This document shows, piece after piece, positions 43,787-51,853 of a stretch of DNA of 64,000 nucleotides; positions within the stretch are counted from its first letter, which is position 1, and each line of letters starts with the position of its first letter. Position numbers and translations under genes: made by a program. The stretch is from positions 1 through 64,000 of the forward strand of contig NZ_WHUG01000002.1 of the NCBI RefSeq assembly GCF_009380215.1, written 5' to 3'. The notes beneath the pieces are model-generated. The model saw nothing but the letters and a program-made list of their open reading frames with translations. It made no database searches and had not been told where the DNA came from. The stretch is from Rugamonas aquatica. Its GTDB lineage: Bacteria; Pseudomonadota; Gammaproteobacteria; Burkholderiales; Burkholderiaceae_D.

Positions 43787-44857
43787 TCAGTGGTAGGAAG
43801 GATACTCGAATTCCAGCGCGACCAGTTTGGCGGTGCTGCGGCCGTAGCGTTGCGCGAGGCCGGCGAGGGCGATGTCCAGCGCCTTGTTGGGCAGCGTGGC
43901 TTCGGCGACGGGCGGTAGTAGCTCGGGTGCGTCGGCGGCGCCCTGCACGCGGTCCGGCACGATGGCCAGGCCTGAGCGGGTGCGCAGAGGCTCGGTGCTG
44001 GCGGCCACGGTGTAGACCTTGCTGCGCTTGGAGCGCGACCAGGCGTCGGCGGTGTAGGCCAGCGTGATCTCATCCACTCCGGTCGCCACAGCCACGCCCA
44101 GGCTGTCGGGCGAGTGGAACCAGTGATTGGTATAGCCGGCGATGTAGGCGCTCAGATTGGTGCCCAGGCGGCGGCGGAAGATGTCGCTGTCATGCTCCGT
44201 GCTCCAGCCGTCGGCGCCGACTTGCCGGGCCACGTCGTCGGCGCGCTCACGGCCGGCGATGGCTTCCACCAGTGCCAGCGTGATGGGCATGGAGGCGCTG
44301 ACGCCGGCGCTGGAGACGACTTTGCCGTCGGCGACGTAGCGGGTGTTGCTGATCCATTGCGTGTCCGGATAGTGCTCCTTGCGATAAGACTCGGTGGCCC
44401 AGTGTCCGGTGGCGCGGCGGCCTTTGAACAGGCCCGCGTTGGCGACCACCAGTGCGCCGTCGCAGATGCTGACGACGGTGGCGCCTTTCGCGCCCTGCGC
44501 GGCGATCCATGCGACGAGGGTGGTGTCGGCAGGCCGGCTGACTGCCGGGACGATCACATAGTCGGCGCCTTGCGGGTAGCGCTGGTCGAATTCAGCGGTG
44601 GTGGCGTCGGCTTGCAGCGTCAGTGTCGGGCGCATGGACAGCGGGCCGGCTTTGGTGGCGACGCTCAGCAGCTGCACCGCGCCGGAGCGGGCCAGTACGC
44701 CGTAGGGGATGACGAAGTCGGTCAGCTCGGTGCCGCTGTTTTCACCGACGACGGCGACTACCGGCATGGCGCGGCCGAAGCGGTCCTGGTAGGCGGGCAC
44801 TTCGCCCGCCGTGGCCAGATGGCCGACCAGTAAAAGAAGGTAGATCAGTTTGCGCAT
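43787..44857 (-). CDS. Exported DJ-1/PfpI domain protein
   Basis: This 356-residue protein has a signal peptide (MRKLIYLLLLVGHLATAGE) followed by a DJ-1/PfpI domain. The nucleophile elbow is VSICDGALVVANAG near residue 133, and the downstream block VVSSAGVSASMPITLALVEA matches the neighbouring regulator's TSAGVSAGIDLTLALIEE. A second region of about 130 residues follows with no HTH. It appears to be a periplasmic relative of the sensor domain of the adjacent regulator. Its substrate is unknown. Confidence 0.75.
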   Translation of the reverse strand: MRKLIYLLLLVGHLATAGEVPAYQDRFGRAMPVVAVVGENSGTELTDFVIPYGVLARSGAVQLLSVATKAGPLSMRPTLTLQADATTAEFDQRYPQGADYVIVPAVSRPADTTLVAWIAAQGAKGATVVSICDGALVVANAGLFKGRRATGHWATESYRKEHYPDTQWISNTRYVADGKVVSSAGVSASMPITLALVEAIAGRERADDVARQVGADGWSTEHDSDIFRRRLGTNLSAYIAGYTNHWFHSPDSLGVAVATGVDEITLAYTADAWSRSKRSKVYTVAASTEPLRTRSGLAIVPDRVQGAADAPELLPPVAEATLPNKALDIALAGLAQRYGRSTAKLVALEFEYPSYH

Positions 44858-44906
44858 CGCGTCGGCCCTGTCGAATGGATATGGCAGGGATTATCTGAGC
44901 TGCGCG

Positions 44907-44946
44907 GCGTGGCAGGATGACATAAAACAGTCAATTCCTGCCACGC
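44907..44946. other. Long stem-loop between the ABC-permease and DJ-1 genes
   Basis: Perfect 11-bp outer arms GCGTGGCAGGA and TCCTGCCACGC enclose a second 4-bp pairing TGAC/GTCA. No T tract follows. It lies 11 bp past the stop of the minus-strand permease gene and probably marks the 3' end of that transcript. Confidence 0.55.
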
Positions 44947-44957
44947 TGGCCTTTATC

Positions 44958-47360
44958 TCAGCGCCAGAACTGCCAGGACAGGATGACGGCGTTGTACACC
45001 GCGTGCACCAGCATCGGGCCGAGCAGGGTTTTGCTGCGCTCATAGGTCCAGGCGGTGCACAGGCCCAGCACGAAGACCGGCAGTATCGACAGCGGCGGGT
45101 GCACCACGGCGAAGATGGCGGCGCTCATCGCCATGGCCGGCAGCGCCGGCATGGAGCGGCGCAGGCCGCCGTAGATCAGGCCACGGAAGATGAACTCTTC
45201 GCACAGCGGCGCCGCCAGCACGGCCAGGGCCAGCAGCCAGCCGCGCGAGCCGGTCGATGCGGACATCTGCTTTGCGATCTCAGGCCAAACGGATGTGTGC
45301 TGCAGGCCGGCCATGTACGCCAGCCCAACGATGCAGGTGATGGCGGCGGCCACTGCGCCGTAGCGCAGCGTCGCCGCAAGATCGCCGCCGCGCAGCATGG
45401 CCGGCACGCCGCTGGTCTTGTTGCGCCAGTAGACGAAGCGTATCAGCACATACACCAGCAGGCCGGCGCCGGCGAAGGCCATGGTCGCGGCTTTGAGCGT
45501 CGGGGTGTTCGTTCCCTTCATGATGAGCAGGGCGATCAGGCCCTGCGTGATGAAGAACGCGGTGGCGGCGATCAGGCCGTCGGCGGTGGAGACGCGCGGC
45601 GGCGGTGCGGCGGCCGGGTCGAGCAGGTAGGGCAGGGCGTCGCGCGCCTTCTGCCACAGCGCCAGCGCCATCGATGCGACCAACACCATCACCACCAGTT
45701 TTTGCGACCACACGCTGCTGTAGATCGACCAGGTGTAGAAGCTGGCCAGCAGCATGTAGAGGTAGATGTAGGTTGGCCGCACGCGGGCGCGCGCTTCGAC
45801 CGCTTGCGGGTCGCAGGCGAACACGCCGAGCGAGACGGCGATCACCGAGTAGATCGGGATGCCGGCGAAGACGATCAGCAGCAGCGCCAGCATGCGCCAT
45901 TCAAAGTGTGTGGTGTACCAGGCGCTGATGCCGATGACGACCAGCGGATAGATCATCGTCAGCGCGCCCCACAGCTGGGCCTTTTCCTTCAACACGCTTT
46001 CGATCGAGCGCGGCACGGTGTACAGCAGCCAAAGGACCTGGCCTTCGTTGTTCAGCGTCTGGAAGGCCGACAGCATCAGCACGTAGACGCCCAGGCCGAA
46101 GGCGATGGCGGCGGCCGTGGTGTGGTTCTGGCCCAGCTCCGCGAAGCTGTTCAGCTTACCGTTGAAGATCATCTGGCTGACCACGATCACCACCGGCAGC
46201 AACAGCGTCTGCACGAGGAAGTTGCGGTCGCGGCTCAGCAGCCGCAGTTCGCGGCGCTTGATCGGCGACAGCGCGTTGGCCAGGCGGGCGCGCAGTCCGA
46301 CGCTTGCGCTGGCATCGGCGGCGGTAGCGGAAGGCGCGGCGGCAGGCTGCTTGCGCCGCACGCTTTCGCGCGCGCCGGAGTTGACCACGCCGTGTCGCAG
46401 CTGGTAGCGCATCAGCGCCACGCCGGTCCACATCAGCACTGCGGTTTCCAGCAGCAGGATGGCGACCATGTACACGGCCGCACCCACGCCGGGCGCCTGC
46501 ATCGCTTGCAGCACCATGCCGGGCGGCGTCCATACGGTCCACGCCGGGAAGGCGCGCGCCCAGTCCATCACGAATCCGCTGGCGCCGGGCATGCCGAGCG
46601 CCATGATGAAGTAGATCAGGGGCATGCTGAACAAGCCGGTGAGGGCTTGCAGGTTGCGCAGCTGGGATGCGGGGAGCCACATGCGCAATCCAGTGTCGGC
46701 CAGCGTGTGCAGCAGCGCGGCCAGCGGCAGCAGCAGGGCCATGGCCAGCAGTGCCGCCAGCGGCGCGTACCACCCCAGGCCCGAGTACCAGCCAATGACG
46801 GCGAGCGGCGGCAGCAGCGCGAACATGCCGCTGAAGTTGGCGGCGCTGCGTTCCAGCAGGCGGCCCCACAACAGCGTGGAGCGTTCGACCGGCATCGTCA
46901 CCAGCCATTCCATATCCCAGTCGGGCTGCGCCAGTTCCTTGCTGCCCAGCGGGAGCAGGACGGCGATCCCGAACAGCAGCGTCACCACCATCGTCAGGCC
47001 GCGCGCCAGCTCGGGGCGGAAGGGCGCGGCGTGCAGTTCGGCGGCGGCCCGTTCAAGGTCGTCAAAGCGTTCGCCTTCCTTGCCGACCACGTGGCAGGCG
47101 CTTTGCGCGGACAGGCTGCAGTCCATATTGAGCACCACGTTGCGCGACACGTTGAAGAAGGTGAACAGCATGAACGCGACCATCACCAGGGTCAGCACCC
47201 ACAGGCTGCTTTTCTTGCCGATGCCGTTGCGTCCCTGCTTCTTGCGGAACTTGCTGAACAGGTGGTTGGCGACCATGTTGCGCTGGCGGGTCAGGCGCAT
47301 CTTCATCATCAGCCAGATGGCGCGCCCTTGCGTCAATGGCTGTATGGCTTGCTGCGTCAT
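44958..47360 (-). CDS. ABC-2 type permease fused to CPBP intramembrane protease
   Basis: The 800-residue membrane protein combines an ABC-2 exporter permease (residues 1 to about 570, about twelve helices) with a C-terminal CPBP/Abi domain. The protease motifs are complete: CEEFIFRGLIYGGLR (EExxxR), FAVVHPPLS (FxxxH) and MLVHAVYNAVI (HxxxN). The permease half has the large extracytoplasmic segment after the first helix, as in NatB-like exporters. It overlaps the ATPase gene by ATGA. The protease domain may process an exported peptide or a signalling protein; this is inference. Confidence 0.85.
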   Translation of the reverse strand: MTQQAIQPLTQGRAIWLMMKMRLTRQRNMVANHLFSKFRKKQGRNGIGKKSSLWVLTLVMVAFMLFTFFNVSRNVVLNMDCSLSAQSACHVVGKEGERFDDLERAAAELHAAPFRPELARGLTMVVTLLFGIAVLLPLGSKELAQPDWDMEWLVTMPVERSTLLWGRLLERSAANFSGMFALLPPLAVIGWYSGLGWYAPLAALLAMALLLPLAALLHTLADTGLRMWLPASQLRNLQALTGLFSMPLIYFIMALGMPGASGFVMDWARAFPAWTVWTPPGMVLQAMQAPGVGAAVYMVAILLLETAVLMWTGVALMRYQLRHGVVNSGARESVRRKQPAAAPSATAADASASVGLRARLANALSPIKRRELRLLSRDRNFLVQTLLLPVVIVVSQMIFNGKLNSFAELGQNHTTAAAIAFGLGVYVLMLSAFQTLNNEGQVLWLLYTVPRSIESVLKEKAQLWGALTMIYPLVVIGISAWYTTHFEWRMLALLLIVFAGIPIYSVIAVSLGVFACDPQAVEARARVRPTYIYLYMLLASFYTWSIYSSVWSQKLVVMVLVASMALALWQKARDALPYLLDPAAAPPPRVSTADGLIAATAFFITQGLIALLIMKGTNTPTLKAATMAFAGAGLLVYVLIRFVYWRNKTSGVPAMLRGGDLAATLRYGAVAAAITCIVGLAYMAGLQHTSVWPEIAKQMSASTGSRGWLLALAVLAAPLCEEFIFRGLIYGGLRRSMPALPAMAMSAAIFAVVHPPLSILPVFVLGLCTAWTYERSKTLLGPMLVHAVYNAVILSWQFWR

Positions 47361-48097
47361 TCGGTGGGCTCCGCCGCAGCTTCGTCGGTGATCTTCAGGA
47401 ACACGTCTTCCAGCGATCCGCTGGCCGAGGCCTCGGCGCGGATTTCATCCAGCGTGCCGGTGGCCACCAGCTGGCCGTGGTGGATGATGCCGACACGGTC
47501 GCACAGCTTTTCCGCCATGTCCAGCAGGTGGGTGGAGACGAAGATGGTGACGCCGCGCGCGGCCGCCGCCAGCAGGCGCTCCTGCACGTCGCGCGAGGCG
47601 CGCGGATCGAGGCCGTTGATCGGTTCATCAAGGATCAGCACCACCGGGTCGTGGATCAGCGCGCAGGCCAGGCCAAGGCGCTTCTTCATGCCCAGCGAGT
47701 AGTTGACGGCGTAGTCCTCGGCCGCTTCCTGCAAGCCGAATTCGGCCAGCAGGCGCGCGCCGCGTTCGGCCGCTTCGGTGCGCGAATAGCCGTGCATCTC
47801 GGCGACGAATTGCAGGATCTCGCGGCCGCGCAGGTAGTCGTAGAAGATGGGCGTGTCGGGCAGGTAGCCGACGCGGCGTTTGACTTCGGCCGGCTCGGTG
47901 TGGCAATCGAGGCCGTCGATGTGGACCTGGCCGGCGCTGGGCACCAGGATGCCCATCATCATGCGGATGGTGGTGGTCTTGCCGGCGCCATTGGGGCCGA
48001 GGAAGCCGAAGACTTCGCCGCGCTTGACGGTCAGGTTCAGGGGTTTGACGGCATCGAAGCCGCCGTAGACTTTGGACAGTCCCTGGAATTCAATCAT
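47357..48097 (-). CDS. ABC transporter ATP-binding protein
   Basis: The 246-residue ATPase has Walker A GPNGAGKTT near residue 38, the signature region YSLGMKKRLGLACAL and Walker B VVLILDEPINGLDP, followed by the H-loop VSTHLLD. It matches the NatA/CcmA-like export class and serves the downstream permease-CPBP protein, whose start it overlaps. The start MIEFQGLSKVYGG is preferred over an upstream ATG pair near 48136 that adds an unusual 13-residue extension. Confidence 0.9.
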   Translation of the reverse strand: MIEFQGLSKVYGGFDAVKPLNLTVKRGEVFGFLGPNGAGKTTTIRMMMGILVPSAGQVHIDGLDCHTEPAEVKRRVGYLPDTPIFYDYLRGREILQFVAEMHGYSRTEAAERGARLLAEFGLQEAAEDYAVNYSLGMKKRLGLACALIHDPVVLILDEPINGLDPRASRDVQERLLAAAARGVTIFVSTHLLDMAEKLCDRVGIIHHGQLVATGTLDEIRAEASASGSLEDVFLKITDEAAAEPTE

Positions 48098-48164
48098 GTT
48101 TTTCCCGACAATGTTATGAGAATCTATATTCATCATAGCATCGCCGGGATACGGCGGGGAGGGC

Positions 48165-48848
48165 TTACGGCGCGGTTTTGTAAAGGCTCATGCCGAAGCG
48201 TTCGGTGCGCGGATGCCAGTTGCCGGTGATGTCGGCCGAGGCCAGCACGCGCTCGGCGCGGCCGATCAGCAGCGCGCGCGGCACCAGTCCGATGTAGCGC
48301 GAATCTTCGCTGTTGTCGCGGTTATCGCCCAACATCATGTACTGGCCGGCCGGTACGGTGACGGGCGCGAAATCGCGGCGGGCCTGCACCTCCGGCATCA
48401 GCTGGATGCTGTGGGCGCGGGCGTCGGCGATGGTTTCGCCGATGTGCAGGGCGGCCAGGTCACCGAGGCCCTTGACGGTTTCGGTGCCGTGGCCGAGCGG
48501 CGCGTAGCTTGCCTGCTGGCCGTTGATGACCAGGCGTTCGTTGCGCATCTCGACGCGGTCGCCCGGCAACGCGATCACGCGCTTTATCAGGCGCGTGCCG
48601 TCCTTGGGCGAGGAGAATGTGACGATGTCGCCGCGCTGCGGTTCGCCGGTGGTGCCGATGACGACGTCCGTCAGCGGCACCTTGACGTTGTAGGCCAGGC
48701 GGTTGACGAACACCACGTCGCCTTCCAGCAGATTGGGGTGCATGGATGCGGATGGAATCGGATTCCAGTCGGCGATGGCGGTGCGGAAGATCCCGAACAG
48801 CATCAGGAAGAGTAAGAAGCCTTTGTTGGCGCGTGCCCAGTTTTTCAT
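48165..48848 (-). CDS. lepB: Signal peptidase I
   Basis: LepB removes signal peptides from exported proteins at the outer face of the inner membrane. The 227-residue protein has an N-terminal helix (GFLLFLMLFGIFRTAIADW), the nucleophile serine in IPSASMHPNL, the general-base lysine in TRLIKRVIALPGD and the box MLGDNRDNSEDSRYIG. Compared with typical proteobacterial LepB it has a single N-terminal helix and is short, so it may be an additional, specialised copy. It precedes the ABC/CPBP pair with a 67-bp gap. Confidence 0.88.
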   Translation of the reverse strand: MKNWARANKGFLLFLMLFGIFRTAIADWNPIPSASMHPNLLEGDVVFVNRLAYNVKVPLTDVVIGTTGEPQRGDIVTFSSPKDGTRLIKRVIALPGDRVEMRNERLVINGQQASYAPLGHGTETVKGLGDLAALHIGETIADARAHSIQLMPEVQARRDFAPVTVPAGQYMMLGDNRDNSEDSRYIGLVPRALLIGRAERVLASADITGNWHPRTERFGMSLYKTAP

Positions 48849-48970
48849 TGCGTTCCTCGCAGTGGTATCGATGATTCAGTTTGTTGTCTGATTCTTAAAC
48901 ATGGCTTAGCTACGGCCTTACTTCGGCGCAGGCCTAACTATTGCGCGGGATTTGGTGGCATTCTGGTCAC

Positions 48971-50104
48971 ATGACGACTTCCTATACTCCCCCAAAACAC
49001 GCGTTGGATGCGGTCACGCATGCCAACCCTTATCCATATTACGACGGATTGCTGGCGCGGCAAGGACTGCATTTCGATGCAGGCCTCGGGCTGTGGATCG
49101 CCGCCGGCGCCGACGATGTGATGGCGGTGATGCGGCATCCTGAGTGTCGCGTGCGGCCGGTGGCCGAGCCGGTGCCGGCGGCGATTGCGGGCGGCGCGGC
49201 GGGGCAGGTGTTCGGCGCGCTGGTACGCATGAACGATGGCGAGCGTCATGCGCAACCCAAGCTGGCGTTGCAGCGGGCGCTGGCCGGCGTGAGCGCGCAG
49301 GCCGCGCAGCAGTGTGCGGCGCAGATCGGCCGGCGCTTGTGGCGCGACGATGGGCTGGCCGACTGGATGTTCGAGGCGCCGGTGTCGTCGATGGCGAGCC
49401 TGCTGGGTTTTGCGGACAGCCGCTTGCCGGCGGTGGCGGCGTGGATGGGTGAGTTCGTGGCCTGCCTGTCGCCGTACAGCGATGCGGCGCAGATCGAACG
49501 CGCGCATGCGGCGGCGCAGGCGCTGCTGGCCGGCTTCAAGGAGTTGATGCGCGAGGCGTCGGCGTCGGCCGCGCCGGGCAGTCTGCTGGCGCAGGTGGTC
49601 GCGGAGGCGGACGCGGTGGGCTGGAACGAGTCGCATGCTTTGCTGGCCAATCTGGTCGGCTTGCTGTCGCAGACTTACGAAGCCACGGCTGGCCTGATCG
49701 GCAACAGCGTGCTGGCGCTGGCGCGTCAGCCGGAGGAGCGCAGCGGCGAGGAGGACGTGGCCGCGCTGGTGCGGGCGGTCAGCCGCTTCGATCCGCCGAT
49801 CCAGAACACGCGCCGCTTCGTGGCGAACGATTGCGAGATCGGCGGCGTGCCAGTGCTGGCGGGACAAACGATATTGCTGGTGCTGGCGGCGGCCAATCGC
49901 GATCCGCGAGGGCAGGGACGTGAATTCGGCTTTGGGCATGGCGTGCACGCGTGTCCGGGCCAGGCGCTGGCCTGCGCGTTTGCCGCCGGCGCGATGGCCG
50001 CGCTGATGGCCGAACCTGCGGGGCAATCCGAATCGGCTATGCTGCGGACATTGAGCTGGACGTATCGCCGTTCGCCCAACGCCCGCATACCGGTCTTCAG
50101 TTAA
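48971..50104 (+). CDS. Atypical cytochrome P450
   Basis: The 377-residue protein has the heme-thiolate loop FGFGHGVHACPGQALA near residue 325, so it should bind heme. Other signatures deviate: the K-helix ExxR reads AVSR (AVSRFDPPIQ), the I-helix AGxxTT reads QTYEAT, and the meander before the heme loop is shortened, with NRDPRGQGREFGFG where about 15 more residues are usual. It stands alone, with no ferredoxin or reductase nearby. ATG 48971 is used rather than the earlier ATG at 48941. Its stop overlaps that of the convergent MocR gene. Confidence 0.85.
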   Translation: MTTSYTPPKHALDAVTHANPYPYYDGLLARQGLHFDAGLGLWIAAGADDVMAVMRHPECRVRPVAEPVPAAIAGGAAGQVFGALVRMNDGERHAQPKLALQRALAGVSAQAAQQCAAQIGRRLWRDDGLADWMFEAPVSSMASLLGFADSRLPAVAAWMGEFVACLSPYSDAAQIERAHAAAQALLAGFKELMREASASAAPGSLLAQVVAEADAVGWNESHALLANLVGLLSQTYEATAGLIGNSVLALARQPEERSGEEDVAALVRAVSRFDPPIQNTRRFVANDCEIGGVPVLAGQTILLVLAAANRDPRGQGREFGFGHGVHACPGQALACAFAAGAMAALMAEPAGQSESAMLRTLSWTYRRSPNARIPVFS

Positions 50105-51486
50105 ACAACGCTGAACGACTCGGGACGCCGTGCAAGCAGGTGAGACAGCCGTTGAAGCCCCGCCTGTAAGCGTCCACGGTCCTTGATGCTGCCCAGCGAG
50201 ATCCGAATTGCGTTCGCGGCTCCGCTGCCGGTGGCGAATGCTTCTGCCGGCGTGACTGCGATGCCCTCGCTATCGGCTGCACGCGCAAGCTGCGAGGAGT
50301 TCCAATACGCCGGCAACTCAAGCCATATATGCAGGCCGTCTCCGGCGCCGCTGTACCGCCCCGCCAGAATGTCCCGCGCCATGCGGTGGCGCAGGCGCGC
50401 CTCGTTGCGTATGCCCTCCACCAATCCGTCAGCCGAACCGCCGAGTATCCACTGAGTGGCCAGTGCGGCCGTCAGAGGAGCGACCATCAGCGCGAATGAT
50501 CTGAGCGCGGCCAGGAAACGTTCGCGTTCGTGCGGGTCGCGTATCAGCACGTAGGCGACACGCAAGCCGGGCGTCAGGCATTTCGACAGGGTGGCAATGT
50601 AGTACACCTGTTCCGGGGCAAACGTGGCAATTGGTGGTGGCGGGGCATCGGCCAGGAGCCAGTAGGGATCGTCCTCGATGATGCGCACCTTGCAGCGCTT
50701 GGCGATGCTGGCGAGTTCCTTGCGCCGGCGCGCCGGCATGGTGATGGCGGTCGGGTTCTGCAGTGTCGGATTGAGGTAGACCAGCCCGGGCTTGTGCTGG
50801 CGGCACGCTTGCTCAAGCATCTCTGGCTGCATCCCGTGCTTGTCCGCTGCCACCGCGATGATGTGCCGGCCGAACTGGGTCGCTGCGGCACGCAGGCCGG
50901 GATAACTCATGGGCTCTGCCAGGATCACATCGCCAGGCTCCGTCAGCGCAAGGATCAACGCGGCGATCGCCGCTTGCGCACCCGGACAGACAACAAGCTG
51001 CTGAGCATCCAGATGTCCGAACATCGGTTCGAGCCATTTGGCGCCAGCCTTGCGGTCGGAGTCGCTCCCTCCGGCCAAGTGGTAAGTCATCAGCAGTTCA
51101 CTGTCTGCCCTCATCAGTACCTGAGACAGACCTTGTTTCAACATGTCGTCGAAGTCCACGCCTTCCGGTGGTGGTGGGGTATTCATGCTCAGGTCGAGGA
51201 TGGAGGTCAACTCGACTTTCGGCGCGGCGACATACGTGCCTCGGGCGCCGCGGCCCTCCAGCAAGTTGCGGCGTCTGGCTTCGTCGTATGCGCGCGTGAT
51301 CGTCGTCAGGTCGACGTCCAGTTGTGCTGCCAACTGGCGCTGTGTCGGTAGACGGTCGCCCGGTTTCAGCGATCCATTTGCCATTGCCGCCTGCAAGGCA
51401 TCGGCAATCTGCAAGAAGCGTGGCCCGCCTTGCACGGCCAATCGCGGCAGCCAGCTTGGCAAGTTTTCGTCTTGTATGGTTTTCAA
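50101..51486 (-). CDS. MocR/PdxR-type regulator (GntR helix-turn-helix plus aminotransferase domain)
   Basis: The protein has an N-terminal winged helix (RLPTQRQLAAQLDVDLTTI near residue 60) and a type I aminotransferase-like domain with the PLP lysine in YYIATLSKCLTPGLRVAY near residue 310 and the aspartate in RIIEDDPYWLLAD. Such regulators often control pyridoxal or amino-acid genes. The natural N-terminus KTIQDENLPSWLPRL is preceded by TTG 51486; no ATG is available there, and earlier starts give an unusual extension overlapping the divergent gene at 51608. The start is therefore uncertain. Confidence 0.8.
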   Translation of the reverse strand: MKTIQDENLPSWLPRLAVQGGPRFLQIADALQAAMANGSLKPGDRLPTQRQLAAQLDVDLTTITRAYDEARRRNLLEGRGARGTYVAAPKVELTSILDLSMNTPPPPEGVDFDDMLKQGLSQVLMRADSELLMTYHLAGGSDSDRKAGAKWLEPMFGHLDAQQLVVCPGAQAAIAALILALTEPGDVILAEPMSYPGLRAAATQFGRHIIAVAADKHGMQPEMLEQACRQHKPGLVYLNPTLQNPTAITMPARRRKELASIAKRCKVRIIEDDPYWLLADAPPPPIATFAPEQVYYIATLSKCLTPGLRVAYVLIRDPHERERFLAALRSFALMVAPLTAALATQWILGGSADGLVEGIRNEARLRHRMARDILAGRYSGAGDGLHIWLELPAYWNSSQLARAADSEGIAVTPAEAFATGSGAANAIRISLGSIKDRGRLQAGLQRLSHLLARRPESFSVV

Positions 51487-51607
51487 GTGGGACAATTTGT
51501 CTCGATGTATGGAAATTGCTTTTGCGTAGTATGCCTGCTGAAGCGGCGTTTTGAGGGAGTTTTCCTCACGACAGATAGTGTCAAGTAATAGCCTGGAAAT
51601 ACTCAAA

Positions 51608-51841
51608 ATGATGGAATGGATCCCTGTAGTCTTTGTGACGTTCAAGTTTCTCGTGCTCGGCACGGGGATGTTCTTCGCTATCAAGTGGCATTACGATCAA
51701 GGGAGGAAGACGAAGGAGAAGCGCGCGGTGCTGCGCGCAGGCGGCCAGGTGGCCGCTGCCTTCGTGCTATCGCTGCTGGGCTTGGGCCTCGTCACCTTCG
51801 TCCTTATCAGGATGCTCGGGATGGACCTGACCTTCCCGTGA
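51608..51841 (+). CDS. Small two-helix membrane protein
   Basis: This 77-residue protein has two hydrophobic helices (VVFVTFKFLVLGTGMFFAI and AAAFVLSLLGLGLVTFVLIRM) joined by a basic loop (HYDQGRKTKEKRAVLR). No family was recognised. It is divergent from the MocR gene and convergent with gamma-glutamyltransferase, so it is probably its own unit. The start ATG 51608 follows GGAAA; MMEW or MEW starts are equally possible. Confidence 0.6.
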   Translation: MMEWIPVVFVTFKFLVLGTGMFFAIKWHYDQGRKTKEKRAVLRAGGQVAAAFVLSLLGLGLVTFVLIRMLGMDLTFP

Positions 51842-51853
51842 TTTGACAATGCC

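Noticed and set aside
44850..47702. A 950-codon open frame on the plus strand opposite the ABC-permease and ATPase genes
   Set aside because: Its translation is rich in glutamine, histidine, arginine and glycine without any domain. It is the antisense shadow of GC-rich coding DNA whose minus-strand product has complete CPBP and permease motifs.
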